A DNA stretch of 64,000 nucleotides from Candidatus Thiodictyon syntrophicum (GTDB taxonomy: Bacteria; Pseudomonadota; Gammaproteobacteria; Chromatiales; Chromatiaceae): contig NZ_CP020370.1 of the NCBI RefSeq assembly GCF_002813775.1, positions 3,745,501 to 3,809,500 on the forward strand, in the 5' to 3' direction. This document shows, piece by piece, positions 8,502-16,678 of this stretch. The stretch's first letter is position 1. Every line of letters begins with the position of its first letter. The translations under genes and the position numbers were made by a program. The notes below the pieces were generated by a model. It was given only the letters and a program-made list of their open reading frames with translations. It searched no databases and was not told the DNA's origin.

Positions 8502-9620
8502 TCAATTCCCCTTCAGGTTGAACTGGACGGCGCCGACGATGAACGGGCTGTTGATCGTGACGGCGGCCACCGCGGTCTTGGCGGCGAGGTTGTGCAGGCC
8601 GTAATAGGACCCGGCATTGACCCGGAAGCGGGTCAGTCGGCTGGCGGCGTCGAACACACAATTGGTCATCAGGTTGTGCCGCGGCAGGCCGCCGACGGCG
8701 AGCGAGACGCCGCAGGAGGCGCTCGCGTTCATCGTCACCGGGATGATGAAGTGAAAGTGCGGGGCACCGGAGAGCACCAGCGCGTCGGGGGCGCTCGCAC
8801 TGGGGTTCTGGATGCCCTGATAGGCGCGGAACCTGGACAGGAAGCCGACCTGACTCACGTCCTGGCGCAGCGGGCCGATATTGGTGAGCGAGACCGCCCC
8901 GCTCGCGCGCCGATAGCTGTTGACGGCGGCCAGGGTCTGCTCGGTGACGGTGCCGGGGCGCAGGGTCACGCCCTGTCCGGCCATCAGGTTAAAGGTCACG
9001 ACCCGGCTCACGAAGCGGCTGGGTTCACAGCGCGGGGCGGCGTTCTCACGGGTGGGGACCAGGGTGACCTGGTAATTGTCCGGCAGATAGGCCATGACGC
9101 CGGTGTTGCCGATCTCGGCGTTGCAGCCGGCGGCCCCGACGGTGTTGCGGGCCTGGAAGTGTTGCAGTTTGTTGTAGCTGCCGGCCGTGTCCTGGAACTT
9201 GATGGCGGCGGTCTTGAGGGTGGTGATCTGGCCGGCGGTGACGGTGAAGGGGCGCTCGTGGCGGCTGTCGAGCCCGGTATTGCGGTAGAGCAGGTAGTTG
9301 CCGGGCGGCAGTTCCAGGCGGGTGTTGAGGGTCACGGGGTATGGGGTCCCGAGCGCGATGTTGCCGGGGACGACCTGGGCGGCGATGAAGTTGCCGGTCG
9401 CCAGGGGCCTGGTGCTCGCGAGCAGGCACAGGCCAGCCGGGACTGCCGGGCCGCCGCAGTCGGCCGGGAGGCTGGCGTAGAAGGGATCGGCGGTCACGGT
9501 CCTGGTGTCGGCGGCGCCGACGGCCGGGGCGGCCAGGGCGGCGGCGAGTCCGACGCAGCAGACGAGCCGGGCCGGCAGATGACGGGACTGGTGCGTAGTG
9601 ATGGGGTTGTGCATGGTCAT
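8502..9620 (-). CDS. Secreted hypothetical protein, coupled to the 906-residue gene
   Basis: This 372-residue protein has an N-terminal extension, then a signal peptide (ARLVCCVGLAAALAAPAVGAA). The mature part begins DTRTVTADPFYASLP and contains four or more cysteines that could form disulfides. Around residues 100-145 a stretch (LELPPGNYLLYRN, then PFTVTAGQITTLKT) resembles small beta-sandwich carbohydrate or PEGA-like modules. No catalytic motif is visible. The stop TGA is separated by one base from the ATG of the 906-residue gene. I infer both act outside the cell in one pathway or complex, possibly with the two amide hydrolases downstream. No database family could be assigned by eye. Confidence 0.7.
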   Translation of the reverse strand: MTMHNPITTHQSRHLPARLVCCVGLAAALAAPAVGAADTRTVTADPFYASLPADCGGPAVPAGLCLLASTRPLATGNFIAAQVVPGNIALGTPYPVTLNTRLELPPGNYLLYRNTGLDSRHERPFTVTAGQITTLKTAAIKFQDTAGSYNKLQHFQARNTVGAAGCNAEIGNTGVMAYLPDNYQVTLVPTRENAAPRCEPSRFVSRVVTFNLMAGQGVTLRPGTVTEQTLAAVNSYRRASGAVSLTNIGPLRQDVSQVGFLSRFRAYQGIQNPSASAPDALVLSGAPHFHFIIPVTMNASASCGVSLAVGGLPRHNLMTNCVFDAASRLTRFRVNAGSYYGLHNLAAKTAVAAVTINSPFIVGAVQFNLKGN

Positions 9621-9765
9621 GGGGTTGCTCCGGGTAATGGATGCCGTGGGTGGTCGGGCCTTGATGTCTATTCCTCGCGGCCGCGTTGCCGTCTTGCTCG
9701 TGATACCGCTCCGGAGACTGGTCCGGTATTCGGTGCCAAGCCAATCCGCGATCGATTTCCAGGCT

Positions 9766-9848
9766 GGGTAGAGCGCGGCGCAGCGCGGTATTCAACGCTT
9801 GACCTGAGCGAAGAGGATGGGTTTCGCTGCGCTCTACCCATCCTACGG
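9766..9848. repeat. Intergenic inverted repeat (GGGTAGAGCG...CGCTCTACCC)
   Basis: GGGTAGAGCG near 9766 is repeated in inverted form as CGCTCTACCC ending at 9839. The right arm also folds by itself (GATGGGT...ACCCATC). It lies between the PEP-CTERM gene and the two-gene secreted operon. Repeats of this wording are common in gammaproteobacterial genomes; it may also act as a terminator for the gene at 9879-10487. Confidence 0.5.
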
Positions 9849-9878
9849 GGCTAAGAACGCGGGTCCCGCACGGGTGAT

Positions 9879-10487
9879 TCAGCGGCGGCGTCGATGGCTG
9901 CCGGCCCAGCCGATCAGGCCGGCTGCCAGGAGCAGTGCCGTGGTCGGCTCTGGGATGTCGCCGTCGTGCACCGCCCAGGCGAGGAACTGGACATCCTTGG
10001 CGTAGGGGAGTTGGCTGCCGTCGAAGTAGTCGAAGGTCCAGGCATAGTCCTGGTCCTCGGCCAGCACCGCGTTGGTCCAATAGCCGGCGTCGGCGATGTT
10101 GGTGAACAGGGTGAAGTTGGCGTTGTGCGACTCGGTAATCGGTGTCCCCGCCATCCCGCCCAGGCCGAGGGCGAGGTCGCCGTAGAACAGGTGACCCAAC
10201 TCGGCGCCGGTGCAGTCGGAGCCGTCGGGGGAGGGGCAGCCAGGGTCCGGTGTGGGCAGGCGCCACCCGTCGTGTCCGGCGTAGACCAGGCTGGCCGCCC
10301 AGGCATTGGCGCCGGCCCAGTCCATCGCGCCGCCGGTATAATTTGAATCCATTAGCCAGGTGAGGTCCTGGGCGCTGTCGTAGACCAGGCCGCCGGGGCG
10401 ACTGATGAGGGCCGCGTCGGCGGGCAGCACGCACAGCGCCCCGGCCAGGATCGACAGCAGTTGCAGGCGGGTAGCGGGTGCTTTCAT
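9879..10487 (-). CDS. PEP-CTERM exported protein with DUF1566 (Lcl)-like domain
   Basis: The 202-residue protein has a signal peptide (QLLSILAGALCVLPADAA). Its body matches the DUF1566/Lcl C-terminal pattern: LVYDSAQDLTWL, a tryptophan-rich middle (DWAGANAWAASL) and GWRLPT. It ends in a PEP-CTERM sorting tag: IPEP, a hydrophobic helix (LLLAAGLIGWAG) and a terminal RRRR. Known PEP-CTERM proteins are processed by exosortase and are linked to exopolysaccharide and floc formation. No exosortase gene is in the window. The gene stands between a response regulator and the secreted operon, all on one strand. Its exact function is unknown. Confidence 0.85.
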   Translation of the reverse strand: MKAPATRLQLLSILAGALCVLPADAALISRPGGLVYDSAQDLTWLMDSNYTGGAMDWAGANAWAASLVYAGHDGWRLPTPDPGCPSPDGSDCTGAELGHLFYGDLALGLGGMAGTPITESHNANFTLFTNIADAGYWTNAVLAEDQDYAWTFDYFDGSQLPYAKDVQFLAWAVHDGDIPEPTTALLLAAGLIGWAGSHRRRR

Positions 10488-10645
10488 GGGGATGGTCTCG
10501 TGGTGGGGATGCGTTGCGGGCGCTCAGTCGTCAGTCAGGCGTCCGCGCTGGCCGATCGACCCCCGGCTGAGGCGGCGCACCGACGGGGGTCGTCGCCGTC
10601 CCGAATAACGGTAGGAGTGGCCTGGTCCGTTGTCCACAAACGGAT

Positions 10646-11431
10646 TCAAACCAATTCTGACGAATTCTTACCTGGCTCAGGGCCGACCCGCGGCGGCTGC
10701 GCAGCGGCCGGGCGTTGGACCCAGACATAGCCGGTGCCGTAGACGCTGGTGAAAGGCGCGGGCTGGTCGGCGACGGCGGCGATCTTGTGACGCAGACGTG
10801 AGATCGCGGTGTCCAGGCGGGCCCGGGTGTACAGATTCTCCGGGCGGCCGAGGGTGCGGATGATGGCATCGCGAGCGACCGTCGCCGGGGCCTCGTCATG
10901 CAGTAAGGTCAGGAACCGCAACTCGATATCGCTCAGGGGGATACGCAGTGTGCCGTCGAGCTTCAGGCAACGCTCGTGCGTCAAGACCTGCCAGCGCTCG
11001 GCCGTCCGCTCGGCCTGGGGGGCGGCGAGCCGCGCCTCCATGAGTCGGCGCCGCCGCAGGACCGCCGCCAGCAGGGCCTCGAGTTCCAGCGGCTCGAACG
11101 GCTTGGGCAGATAGTGGTCGAAGCCGGCCTTCAGTCCCTCGACGCGGGCGCTGAGCTCGCACCGGCCGGTGGTACAGATGGTCGGCAGACACGGGTCTTG
11201 CAGATGCAGGGCATCCAGCACCCCATAGCCATCGCCATCGGTCAGGGTGAGGTCGATGATCACGCCCTGGAACGACTGGCGGGCAAGCTGCTCCAACGCC
11301 GCCGCCTGGCCGCCGACCAGGGTGACCTGATAGCCGAAGCTGCGCAGGAAGCGCGCTAACTGGCGGCCGCCGATGGGGTCGTCCTCCACCACCAGGATGT
11401 GATCGGCAGGGGTCATCGGCTCGTCGTTCAT
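10646..11431 (-). CDS. OmpR-type response regulator
   Basis: The 261-residue protein starts at ATG 11431 (MNDEPMTPADHILVVEDDP), eight bases after the kinase gene ends. The receiver domain spans about 10-125, with acidic pair D17/D18, phospho-acceptor D60 (VIIDLTLTDGDG) and K110 (YLPKPFEPLE). A winged-helix DNA-binding domain follows at about 145-245: LSDIELRFLTLL, then a recognition helix rich in Arg and YGTGYVWV at the wing. The longer frame upstream overlaps the kinase and is rejected. Its partner is clearly the kinase at 11440-13389. The target genes are unknown; the neighbouring exported-protein genes are candidates. Confidence 0.92.
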   Translation of the reverse strand: MNDEPMTPADHILVVEDDPIGGRQLARFLRSFGYQVTLVGGQAAALEQLARQSFQGVIIDLTLTDGDGYGVLDALHLQDPCLPTICTTGRCELSARVEGLKAGFDHYLPKPFEPLELEALLAAVLRRRRLMEARLAAPQAERTAERWQVLTHERCLKLDGTLRIPLSDIELRFLTLLHDEAPATVARDAIIRTLGRPENLYTRARLDTAISRLRHKIAAVADQPAPFTSVYGTGYVWVQRPAAAQPPRVGPEPGKNSSELV

Positions 11432-11439
11432 GGCTGGTC

Positions 11440-13389
11440 TCAAGGCGCGGTCGGAGGCAGCGTGGGGCGGCGCTCCACGCTGATATGGAAGCCGGCCCCG
11501 GCGGGGGATTGGGGACGGTAGACGATGGTCCCGCCGAGCGATTCGACGGCATTGCGGCAGGCCCAGAGGCCGAGGCCCCAGCCGGTGATGTGACGGGAGC
11601 GGGCGCCGCGCCAGAACTGCTCGAAGACCGCCGCCTCCTCGCCCGCCGCGAGCCCGGGGCCCTGATCCGTGCAGTCGATGCGAAAGCATCCGGGGGTGCT
11701 GATCAGCGCCAGCCGGACGCGGCCCGGCCCGCCGTACTTGAAGGCGTTGTCCAGGAGGTTGCCTAAGATCAGCACCAGGCGCGGGGCATCGATGAGGTGG
11801 CACCCGGGGTCGGGTGCGGCGGCGATGGCCAGGTCCAGACGGGCAAGGTCCAGGTGTCCGCCCAGGGCGCCCTGCACCTGTTCGACCTTGGCGTGCAGGT
11901 CGTAGTGGAAGTCTGCCGCGTGGCCCGTCGCGAAGGCGGCGCGTTGGGCCTGGAGACTCTGGACGATGTCGACGAGGTGGTTGGAGAGGTGGGTCAGGTC
12001 GTCGGCCGCCTCGGTGTTGGAGAGCAGACCGCGGCGCAGATTGCCGGCGAGCAGGCGCAGGGAGGACGCGGGGTTGCGGACCTCGTGGGACACCACCTGC
12101 AGCAGGCCGCTGAACTTGTCGGCGACGGCCGCCAGTCTGACGCGCTCGTGTTCCGCCTGCTGCATGCGGCGGGTCTGCTCCGGGACCTCACGCAGGATGC
12201 GCCCGCCCACGATCAGGACCGCGACCAGCATGAGCGACTGGAGCAGCAGGTTGAATTGCCAGAACCAGGCCACCGCGAGGCTCGCCAACTGCGGCAGCCA
12301 GGGGCGGGCCACGATCGGGATCGCACTCAGGCAGGTCGTGATCAGATAGGCCAGGGCGATGCGTCCCAGGGTGGAGGTGCGGCGCCACTGCCAGGGTCCA
12401 TAGACCAGCAGAAAGGCAATAAACCCAAGCTGGACGGCGCGGTTGATCGGCGCGAGCCAGGGATGAATGTCGAGCAGACCGGTCGGTGCGAGCAGCAGCA
12501 GCAGCCAGGCCGCTCCGCGCCAGAAGCGGCGGATGCGGCGGTGCGCCGGAGGCGGGCGCACGATCAGATCGAAGGCGAAGATGCTCGCGGCGGTCAGGAT
12601 GTAGTTGAGCACGCTGGCCGCCCGGCCGAGGACCCCGGGGTCGACAAAGGGCAGGAAATAGGGCAGTTGCCCGGTGACGGCGAGCCCCATCAGATTGAAG
12701 GGCACGCTGAGCAGGACGAAGGCGAGGAAGCGGACCTCCCGGCTGGCGGCCCAGGCCGCCAGCATGATCAGGCTGAACAGGGTCGCCAGGGCCAGCAGCA
12801 TCCCGCCGGTGAGGAAGGCGCGCGCCTGCTCGGTCGCGAAGGCGGTGGCGTCCAGCAGCCGGGGGACCAGGCTGAGGTTGCCGGTGGTGGTCACGCGCAG
12901 CAGCAGGGCATGGTCGGTGATGAGGCGGGGATCGAGGCGAAACGCCTGCATGGTGGTCCCCAGGTCGCGCTCGGACAGGGGCAGAGTGTCGCCGGTGCGT
13001 TGACGCGGTGCCGCCAGGATGCCGTCCGCGGCCAGATAGACCAGTTCGACCAGGTCCAGATTGGCCGCGGTGAGCTTCAGGATCGGGCCCTGCCCGGCCA
13101 TGGGTGCCGGGCGGTCCGGTTCGGGACGGCCGGGCGGCGGGGCGGCGAAATAGCGCGGTTGGGGTTGGAAGCCCAGGTGGATGTCGTTCTGGGCCGGCGG
13201 CAGGCCGCCGCCGCGCCAGCGGCGGGCGGCCTCCTCCCAGGAGTGGACCGGTGCCGGCAGCGTCTGCAAGGCCAGGGGCAGGACGGCCGGGGTGTCTGCC
13301 CCCGACCGGGCCGGGACCAGCAGCAGAGCGCCGATGATGAGGTACAAGAACGCGGGCAAGGGCGCGATGATCCGGCGGATGCGTGGCAC
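11440..13389 (-). CDS. 7TM-type membrane sensor histidine kinase
   Basis: The 649-residue kinase has a signal anchor at 11-30, a periplasmic sensor region at about 35-185 resembling 7TMR-DISM extracellular domain 2, and then seven or so membrane helices between about 190 and 400 (7TM-DISM type). HisKA follows with phospho-acceptor H435 in VVSHEVRNP, and a HATPase_c domain with N-box NLLDNAFKYG (544-553), G1 box DQGPGL and G2 box GWGLGLW. DISM periplasmic domains in this class often bind carbohydrates or small ligands. The response regulator gene follows after eight bases, so they form one operon. The signal is not known. Confidence 0.92.
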   Translation of the reverse strand: MPRIRRIIAPLPAFLYLIIGALLLVPARSGADTPAVLPLALQTLPAPVHSWEEAARRWRGGGLPPAQNDIHLGFQPQPRYFAAPPPGRPEPDRPAPMAGQGPILKLTAANLDLVELVYLAADGILAAPRQRTGDTLPLSERDLGTTMQAFRLDPRLITDHALLLRVTTTGNLSLVPRLLDATAFATEQARAFLTGGMLLALATLFSLIMLAAWAASREVRFLAFVLLSVPFNLMGLAVTGQLPYFLPFVDPGVLGRAASVLNYILTAASIFAFDLIVRPPPAHRRIRRFWRGAAWLLLLLAPTGLLDIHPWLAPINRAVQLGFIAFLLVYGPWQWRRTSTLGRIALAYLITTCLSAIPIVARPWLPQLASLAVAWFWQFNLLLQSLMLVAVLIVGGRILREVPEQTRRMQQAEHERVRLAAVADKFSGLLQVVSHEVRNPASSLRLLAGNLRRGLLSNTEAADDLTHLSNHLVDIVQSLQAQRAAFATGHAADFHYDLHAKVEQVQGALGGHLDLARLDLAIAAAPDPGCHLIDAPRLVLILGNLLDNAFKYGGPGRVRLALISTPGCFRIDCTDQGPGLAAGEEAAVFEQFWRGARSRHITGWGLGLWACRNAVESLGGTIVYRPQSPAGAGFHISVERRPTLPPTAP

Positions 13390-13400
13390 TAGGGGATGCT

Positions 13401-13555
13401 TGTCGCGTCGTTGTCGTTGTCGTTGTCGTAATCGAGGTTATCGTAGCACCCCCTGATTCTCTCGCACCCCAAGTTGCATCGCCTCTTCGATTACGATCAC
13501 GACAACGACAACGACAACGATGGTGTTGTGTTTAACGTGTTCTTGACTCGTTGCC
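13401..13555 (-). repeat. (GTTGTC)n-armed intergenic element, copy 1
   Basis: An about 110-bp core is bounded by inverted arms made of the six-base unit GTTGTC repeated three to four times: 13409-13432 and 13500-13520. On the minus strand the interior reads GCGATGCAACTTGGGGTGCG and continues, closely matching copy 2 at 52979-53074 in the same order. Similarity extends outside the arm to AACGAGTCAAGAACA (near 13530-13555), which copy 2 also has. It lies in the 300-bp gap between the kinase and a truncated gene. No coding frame is evident. Confidence 0.8.
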
Positions 13556-13693
13556 TAGCCCCACCCCGCACTATCTTCGCCGCCGGGGCCGCTCCCGCCC
13601 GCCGGCGGGTCCATCGACCGACCGGGGCCGCTCGGGTTACCCTAGGCCCAGGCCCGGAGCACTCGCAAGACCACACCTACGGCAGTCAACCCC

Positions 13694-13949
13694 ATGCAGC
13701 GCCGCCCCCCGTCCATCCCCTGCCCTCCCAGACTGCCGCTATGCCTGTTCCTGGTCTGGGCGCTGGCGGGGACCCTTGAGGTCCGGGCGGCTGACCCGGA
13801 AGTGCCCGCGCGCGACCTGCCGAGCCCCGCGCCGCGCACGGTCATCGCCGCCCTCGGCCGCGTGGAGCCGCTCTCGGAGGAGATCCGCATCGCCGCGGCC
13901 ATGACCGGGCGGCTGGCGGAGGTGCTGCTGGACGAGGGGCAGCCGGTCA
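13694..13949 (+). pseudogene. N-terminal remnant of a membrane-fusion (HlyD/DevB-type) protein
   Basis: The frame opens with a signal anchor (LPLCLFLVWALAGTLEVRAA) and continues VIAALGRVEPLSEEIRIAAA, then GRLAEVLLDEGQPV. That is the start of a periplasmic adaptor of ABC or RND exporters, where this segment forms the first beta-barrel strands and leads to the biotinyl-lipoyl domain. After QPVT the sequence changes to meaningless RSRSGCRW. The break coincides with the stop codon of the small oppositely oriented gene at 13947-14116, so it looks like a deletion junction. The remaining 250 or so residues of the adaptor are absent. Confidence 0.65.
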
Positions 13950-14116
13950 CTCGATCCCGTAGCGGCTGCCGGTGGTCAGGCACTGCTGTTCCATGAAGGC
14001 GTTCAACAGCGGCAGGTTCTTGCGCAGGTATTGGGCTTGACGGTGTAGAAGGCGCGGATCACGACCCGATAGATCGAATACAGGACAAGGCCAGACAGGA
14101 AGGCGGTGAGCAACAT
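13947..14116 (-). pseudogene. Small membrane protein gene with a frameshift
   Basis: From ATG 14116, with GGAGTG upstream, the frame reads MLLTAFLSGLVLYSIYRVVI, one transmembrane helix, then degenerates and stops at 14003. A shift of one base near 14040 instead yields QAQYLRKNLPLLNAFMEQQC and then LTTGSRYGIE before a stop at 13947-13949. The second half looks protein-like, so I read this as a roughly 55-residue membrane protein broken by a single-base indel. A sequencing error is possible. I do not recognise the family. Confidence 0.45.
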
Positions 14117-14230
14117 GGGGCACTCCGATCGCGTTAGGGCAGCGCCCGGGCGGGACTCAAGGCCCGCGCCCGGGCACTTGGGGGTGGCGCACTGACCATA
14201 GCACCAAGACGGCCATCCGGGGGCCGCCGG

Positions 14231-14256
14231 TCGACAGGGGTCGACAGGGGTCGACA
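14231..14256. repeat. Short tandem repeat of GTCGACAGGG
   Basis: GTCGACAGGG occurs twice in tandem and is followed by GTCGAC. It sits in the 525-bp gene-free stretch between the small membrane gene and the vWA gene, and no function is evident. Confidence 0.6.
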
Positions 14257-14282
14257 AATCCTGGTGCGGGTGGGCGACGTTT

Positions 14283-14377
14283 GGTCCGCACAGCGGACCC
14301 TACGGGCTGGCTCGGTGCCCGTCGGGTCCGCTGCACGGACCGAACACCGCGCCGCCATCCCTGGCCGGCGCCGACCC
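14283..14377. repeat. GTCCGC palindrome with extended flank, copy upstream of the vWA gene
   Basis: GGTCCGCACAGCGGACCCTA is followed after a short spacer by an inverted, slightly diverged arm ending at 14341. Bases 14311-14377 then match 16321-16383 in direct orientation, including CGAAC-CCGCGCCGCCATCC. The rest of 14117-14641 contains no gene that I can support. Confidence 0.75.
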
Positions 14378-14641
14378 TGGCGCCCCGCCACGCCCATATC
14401 ATATCCGACAAACGGCAACCCGGATGTCGGTGCAGGTTCTCGTTCCCGCGGGCAGCGCCCCCCGGGAAAGGCGGCGCCCGCGGGCGCCGCCGCTCAGGAG
14501 CGGACCATCCTCGCAGGACGTTGCGCTGCCGTTCGGAGGCCGCCACCGGTGCATGGCGGTCAAAGGATGCTTGGTTCGCACACCCGGGGCGCGCTGGGGC
14601 CGGATACAATGGCCGATCCCCCAGCCGTGGAGACCCGGTTC

Positions 14642-16132
14642 ATGTCCTTGTGTCCCTCGATCCGGCGGCGGCCTGCACTCGCCGCCGTCATCGCCCTCGC
14701 CCTCGCCCTCGCCCTGTCGCTACTGGCCCCGGTCCTGATGCCCGTTGCGTCCTGGGCTGCGGCCGGCGATGCAGGCCGCCTGCTCTTCATCCTCGACGCC
14801 TCCGCGAGCATGGCCACGAAGGCCCAGGGCAAGCCCCGGATGGAGATCGCCAGGACGGTGCTCAGCGACCTCATCGCGGACCTCCCGGCCGGGATCGAGG
14901 TCGGACTGCTGGCCTATGGGCACCGGAAAAAAGACGATTGCCGCGACGTGGAGCAACTGGTAGCCCTGGGTCCGCTCGACCGCAAAGCCTTGACTGAAAA
15001 GCTCTCGAACCTGACCCCAAGGGGCAAGGCGCCGCTTGCGGGGGCCCTGCGGGCGGCCGCCGAGGGGCTGCGCGAGCACGCCGGTGAAACCACGATCGTC
15101 CTGGTGAGCGACAGTGCCGAGCGCTGCGGCGGCGATCCCTGTGCCCTGGTCAAGGAACTGAAGGCCTCGGGCCTCCGGTTCACGCTGCAGGTCGTCGGTT
15201 TCGGTGTCGCGGCGAAGGAGCGCACCCGGCTCGAATGCATCGCGGCGGCCGGCGGTGGGGCCTACTTCCCCGCCAAGAACGCCGCGGACCTTGCGGGCGC
15301 CATCAGGAAGGCCGTCGCGCCCACCGCCGAGGCCGTCGGCCGACTCACCGTCAGGGCGCTGCGCGATGGCCAACCGCTCGGGGCCTGGTACGACCTCTAC
15401 GCGGGGGAGACCCCGCGCGGCCCGGGGCAGCCGCCACTGGCGTCGCATCCGATCGCCGATCAGGGCGAGGTCATCAGGCTCGTGCCCGGGACCTATGACC
15501 TGGTGGTCAGGGAACGGGAGGAGACCGCGACCCCGACCCTGACCTTCACGGGACTGCGGGTCGCGGCCGGCGAGACCATCGAGCAGGTTGCCGACTTCTC
15601 CGGCGGTGACCTCATGGTCAAGGCCCTGCGCAACCGCCGGCCCTTCAATGCCTGGTACCAGGTCTTGCGGGCCGGCGAGGCGACCGCTGGGACGGACGAA
15701 CCGGTAGCCAGCGGTCCGATCGGGATCGAGGGCGCGACCATCGAGCTCCTGCCCGGGACCTACGACCTGGTGATCCAGAACCAGGAGGACCTCGGCGAGG
15801 CGGTGCGCCGATTCACGGACATCCCGATCGAGGCCGGAAAGAGCGTGCAGAAGACCGGCGAATTTGCGGGCGGCACCCTCAGGGTCATCGCCCGCAAGGG
15901 CGGACTGCCGGTCAAGGCCCGGTTCGAGATCTCAAGCCCCGGTGCCGCGGGTGCAGAGCCGCAACGCATCGGCGCCGACTCGATCGCAGATGCGGGCGAA
16001 CGCATCGGGCTCCCGCCCGGCACCTATGACCTTCGCATCCGCAATATGGAAGACCCCGGCGATGCGGTCATCGACTTCCCGGGGGTCGTCGTCGAGGCGG
16101 CCAGGACGGTCGAGCGGCGCGCAGATTTCTAG
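14642..16132 (+). CDS. Secreted von Willebrand factor A protein with three C-terminal repeats
   Basis: The protein has 496 residues from ATG 14642; the frame upstream is not coding. A long signal peptide (AAVIALALALALSLLAPVLM) precedes a vWA domain at about 45-225. The MIDAS start LDASASM is present, but the usual Thr in G-K-T-P-L is Ala (GKAPLAGAL), and the second Asp lies in LVSDSAERCGGDPC. Three repeats of about 88 residues follow, each with a central PGTYDL motif (LVPGTYDLVV, LLPGTYDLVI, LPPGTYDLRI), probably beta-sandwich modules. The role is unknown; such proteins often mediate extracellular adhesion or complex assembly. Direct copies of a GTCCGC-type repeat lie on both sides of the gene. 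Confidence 0.8.
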   Translation: MSLCPSIRRRPALAAVIALALALALSLLAPVLMPVASWAAAGDAGRLLFILDASASMATKAQGKPRMEIARTVLSDLIADLPAGIEVGLLAYGHRKKDDCRDVEQLVALGPLDRKALTEKLSNLTPRGKAPLAGALRAAAEGLREHAGETTIVLVSDSAERCGGDPCALVKELKASGLRFTLQVVGFGVAAKERTRLECIAAAGGGAYFPAKNAADLAGAIRKAVAPTAEAVGRLTVRALRDGQPLGAWYDLYAGETPRGPGQPPLASHPIADQGEVIRLVPGTYDLVVREREETATPTLTFTGLRVAAGETIEQVADFSGGDLMVKALRNRRPFNAWYQVLRAGEATAGTDEPVASGPIGIEGATIELLPGTYDLVIQNQEDLGEAVRRFTDIPIEAGKSVQKTGEFAGGTLRVIARKGGLPVKARFEISSPGAAGAEPQRIGADSIADAGERIGLPPGTYDLRIRNMEDPGDAVIDFPGVVVEAARTVERRADF

Positions 16133-16320
16133 CCCGCCCGGCGGTGGTCGGAAACCGCTTGCGCCGAGGCCCCGGCGTTGACCCCCTCCAGGTCCAGCCA
16201 GACATTGACCCCGGGCGGGAAACCGACGCTGCCGACGTTATTGGCGGCGTTTTCACCATAGTTGGTTCCCAATGGCCCCGTCGGCGACCATCCGGGCTCA
16301 TCGACATGCTGTCGGGATGG

Positions 16321-16383
16321 CTCGTTGCCCGTAGGGTCCGCTGTGCGGACCGAACGCCGCGCCGCCATCCCCCTGGCCCGCGC
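16321..16383. repeat. GTCCGC repeat, copy downstream of the vWA gene
   Basis: GCCCGTAGGGTCCGCTGTGC and the following GGACCGAAC-CCGCGCCGCCATCC match 14311-14377 in direct orientation with few differences. It fills most of the 273-bp gap before minE. Confidence 0.75.
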
Positions 16384-16405
16384 CGTCCCGGTCGCGCCGC
16401 CGCGC

Positions 16406-16675
16406 TCACATCATATTGCGGACCGTATCGGGCAAGATGATGTTGAGCTCCAGGACCTCGTGGGACTCCTCTTGCTCGTAGTTGACGGACACGGAGTTCA
16501 TGTCGACGTCCACGTACTTGCGGATCACGTCCAGGATCTCGCGCTGGAGCTTGGGCAGATAGGAGGGGCGATGGCGCTCGGCCCGGTCATGGGCGACCAG
16601 GATCTGCAGCCGCTCCTTGGCCACGTTCGCCGTCCCCTTGGGCTGGGAGTTGCGGAAGTAGTCGAGTAGGCCCAT
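16406..16675 (-). CDS. minE: Cell division topological specificity factor MinE
   Basis: The 89-residue protein starts MGLLDYFRNSQPKGTANVAK, with the amphipathic membrane-binding N-terminus and the MinD-stimulating segment typical of MinE. The C-terminal topological specificity part runs to VLELNIILPD. It drives MinD off the membrane and so sets up pole-to-pole oscillation. It follows minD by three bases and is the last gene of minC-minD-minE. Length matches the family. Confidence 0.97.
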   Translation of the reverse strand: MGLLDYFRNSQPKGTANVAKERLQILVAHDRAERHRPSYLPKLQREILDVIRKYVDVDMNSVSVNYEQEESHEVLELNIILPDTVRNMM

Positions 16676-16678
16676 GGC

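Noticed and set aside
9733-9755. Sigma-54 promoter upstream of the 372-residue secreted gene
   Set aside because: GTGCCA is present near 9732-9739, but the required GC element at the correct spacing is missing.
11797-13392. A 531-residue plus-strand frame opposite the histidine kinase
   Set aside because: It is Gly/Gln-rich antisense sequence with no motif.
13401-13525. CRISPR-like array in the GTTGTC repeats
   Set aside because: The units are six bases without spacers and face each other as inverted arms; no cas genes are present.
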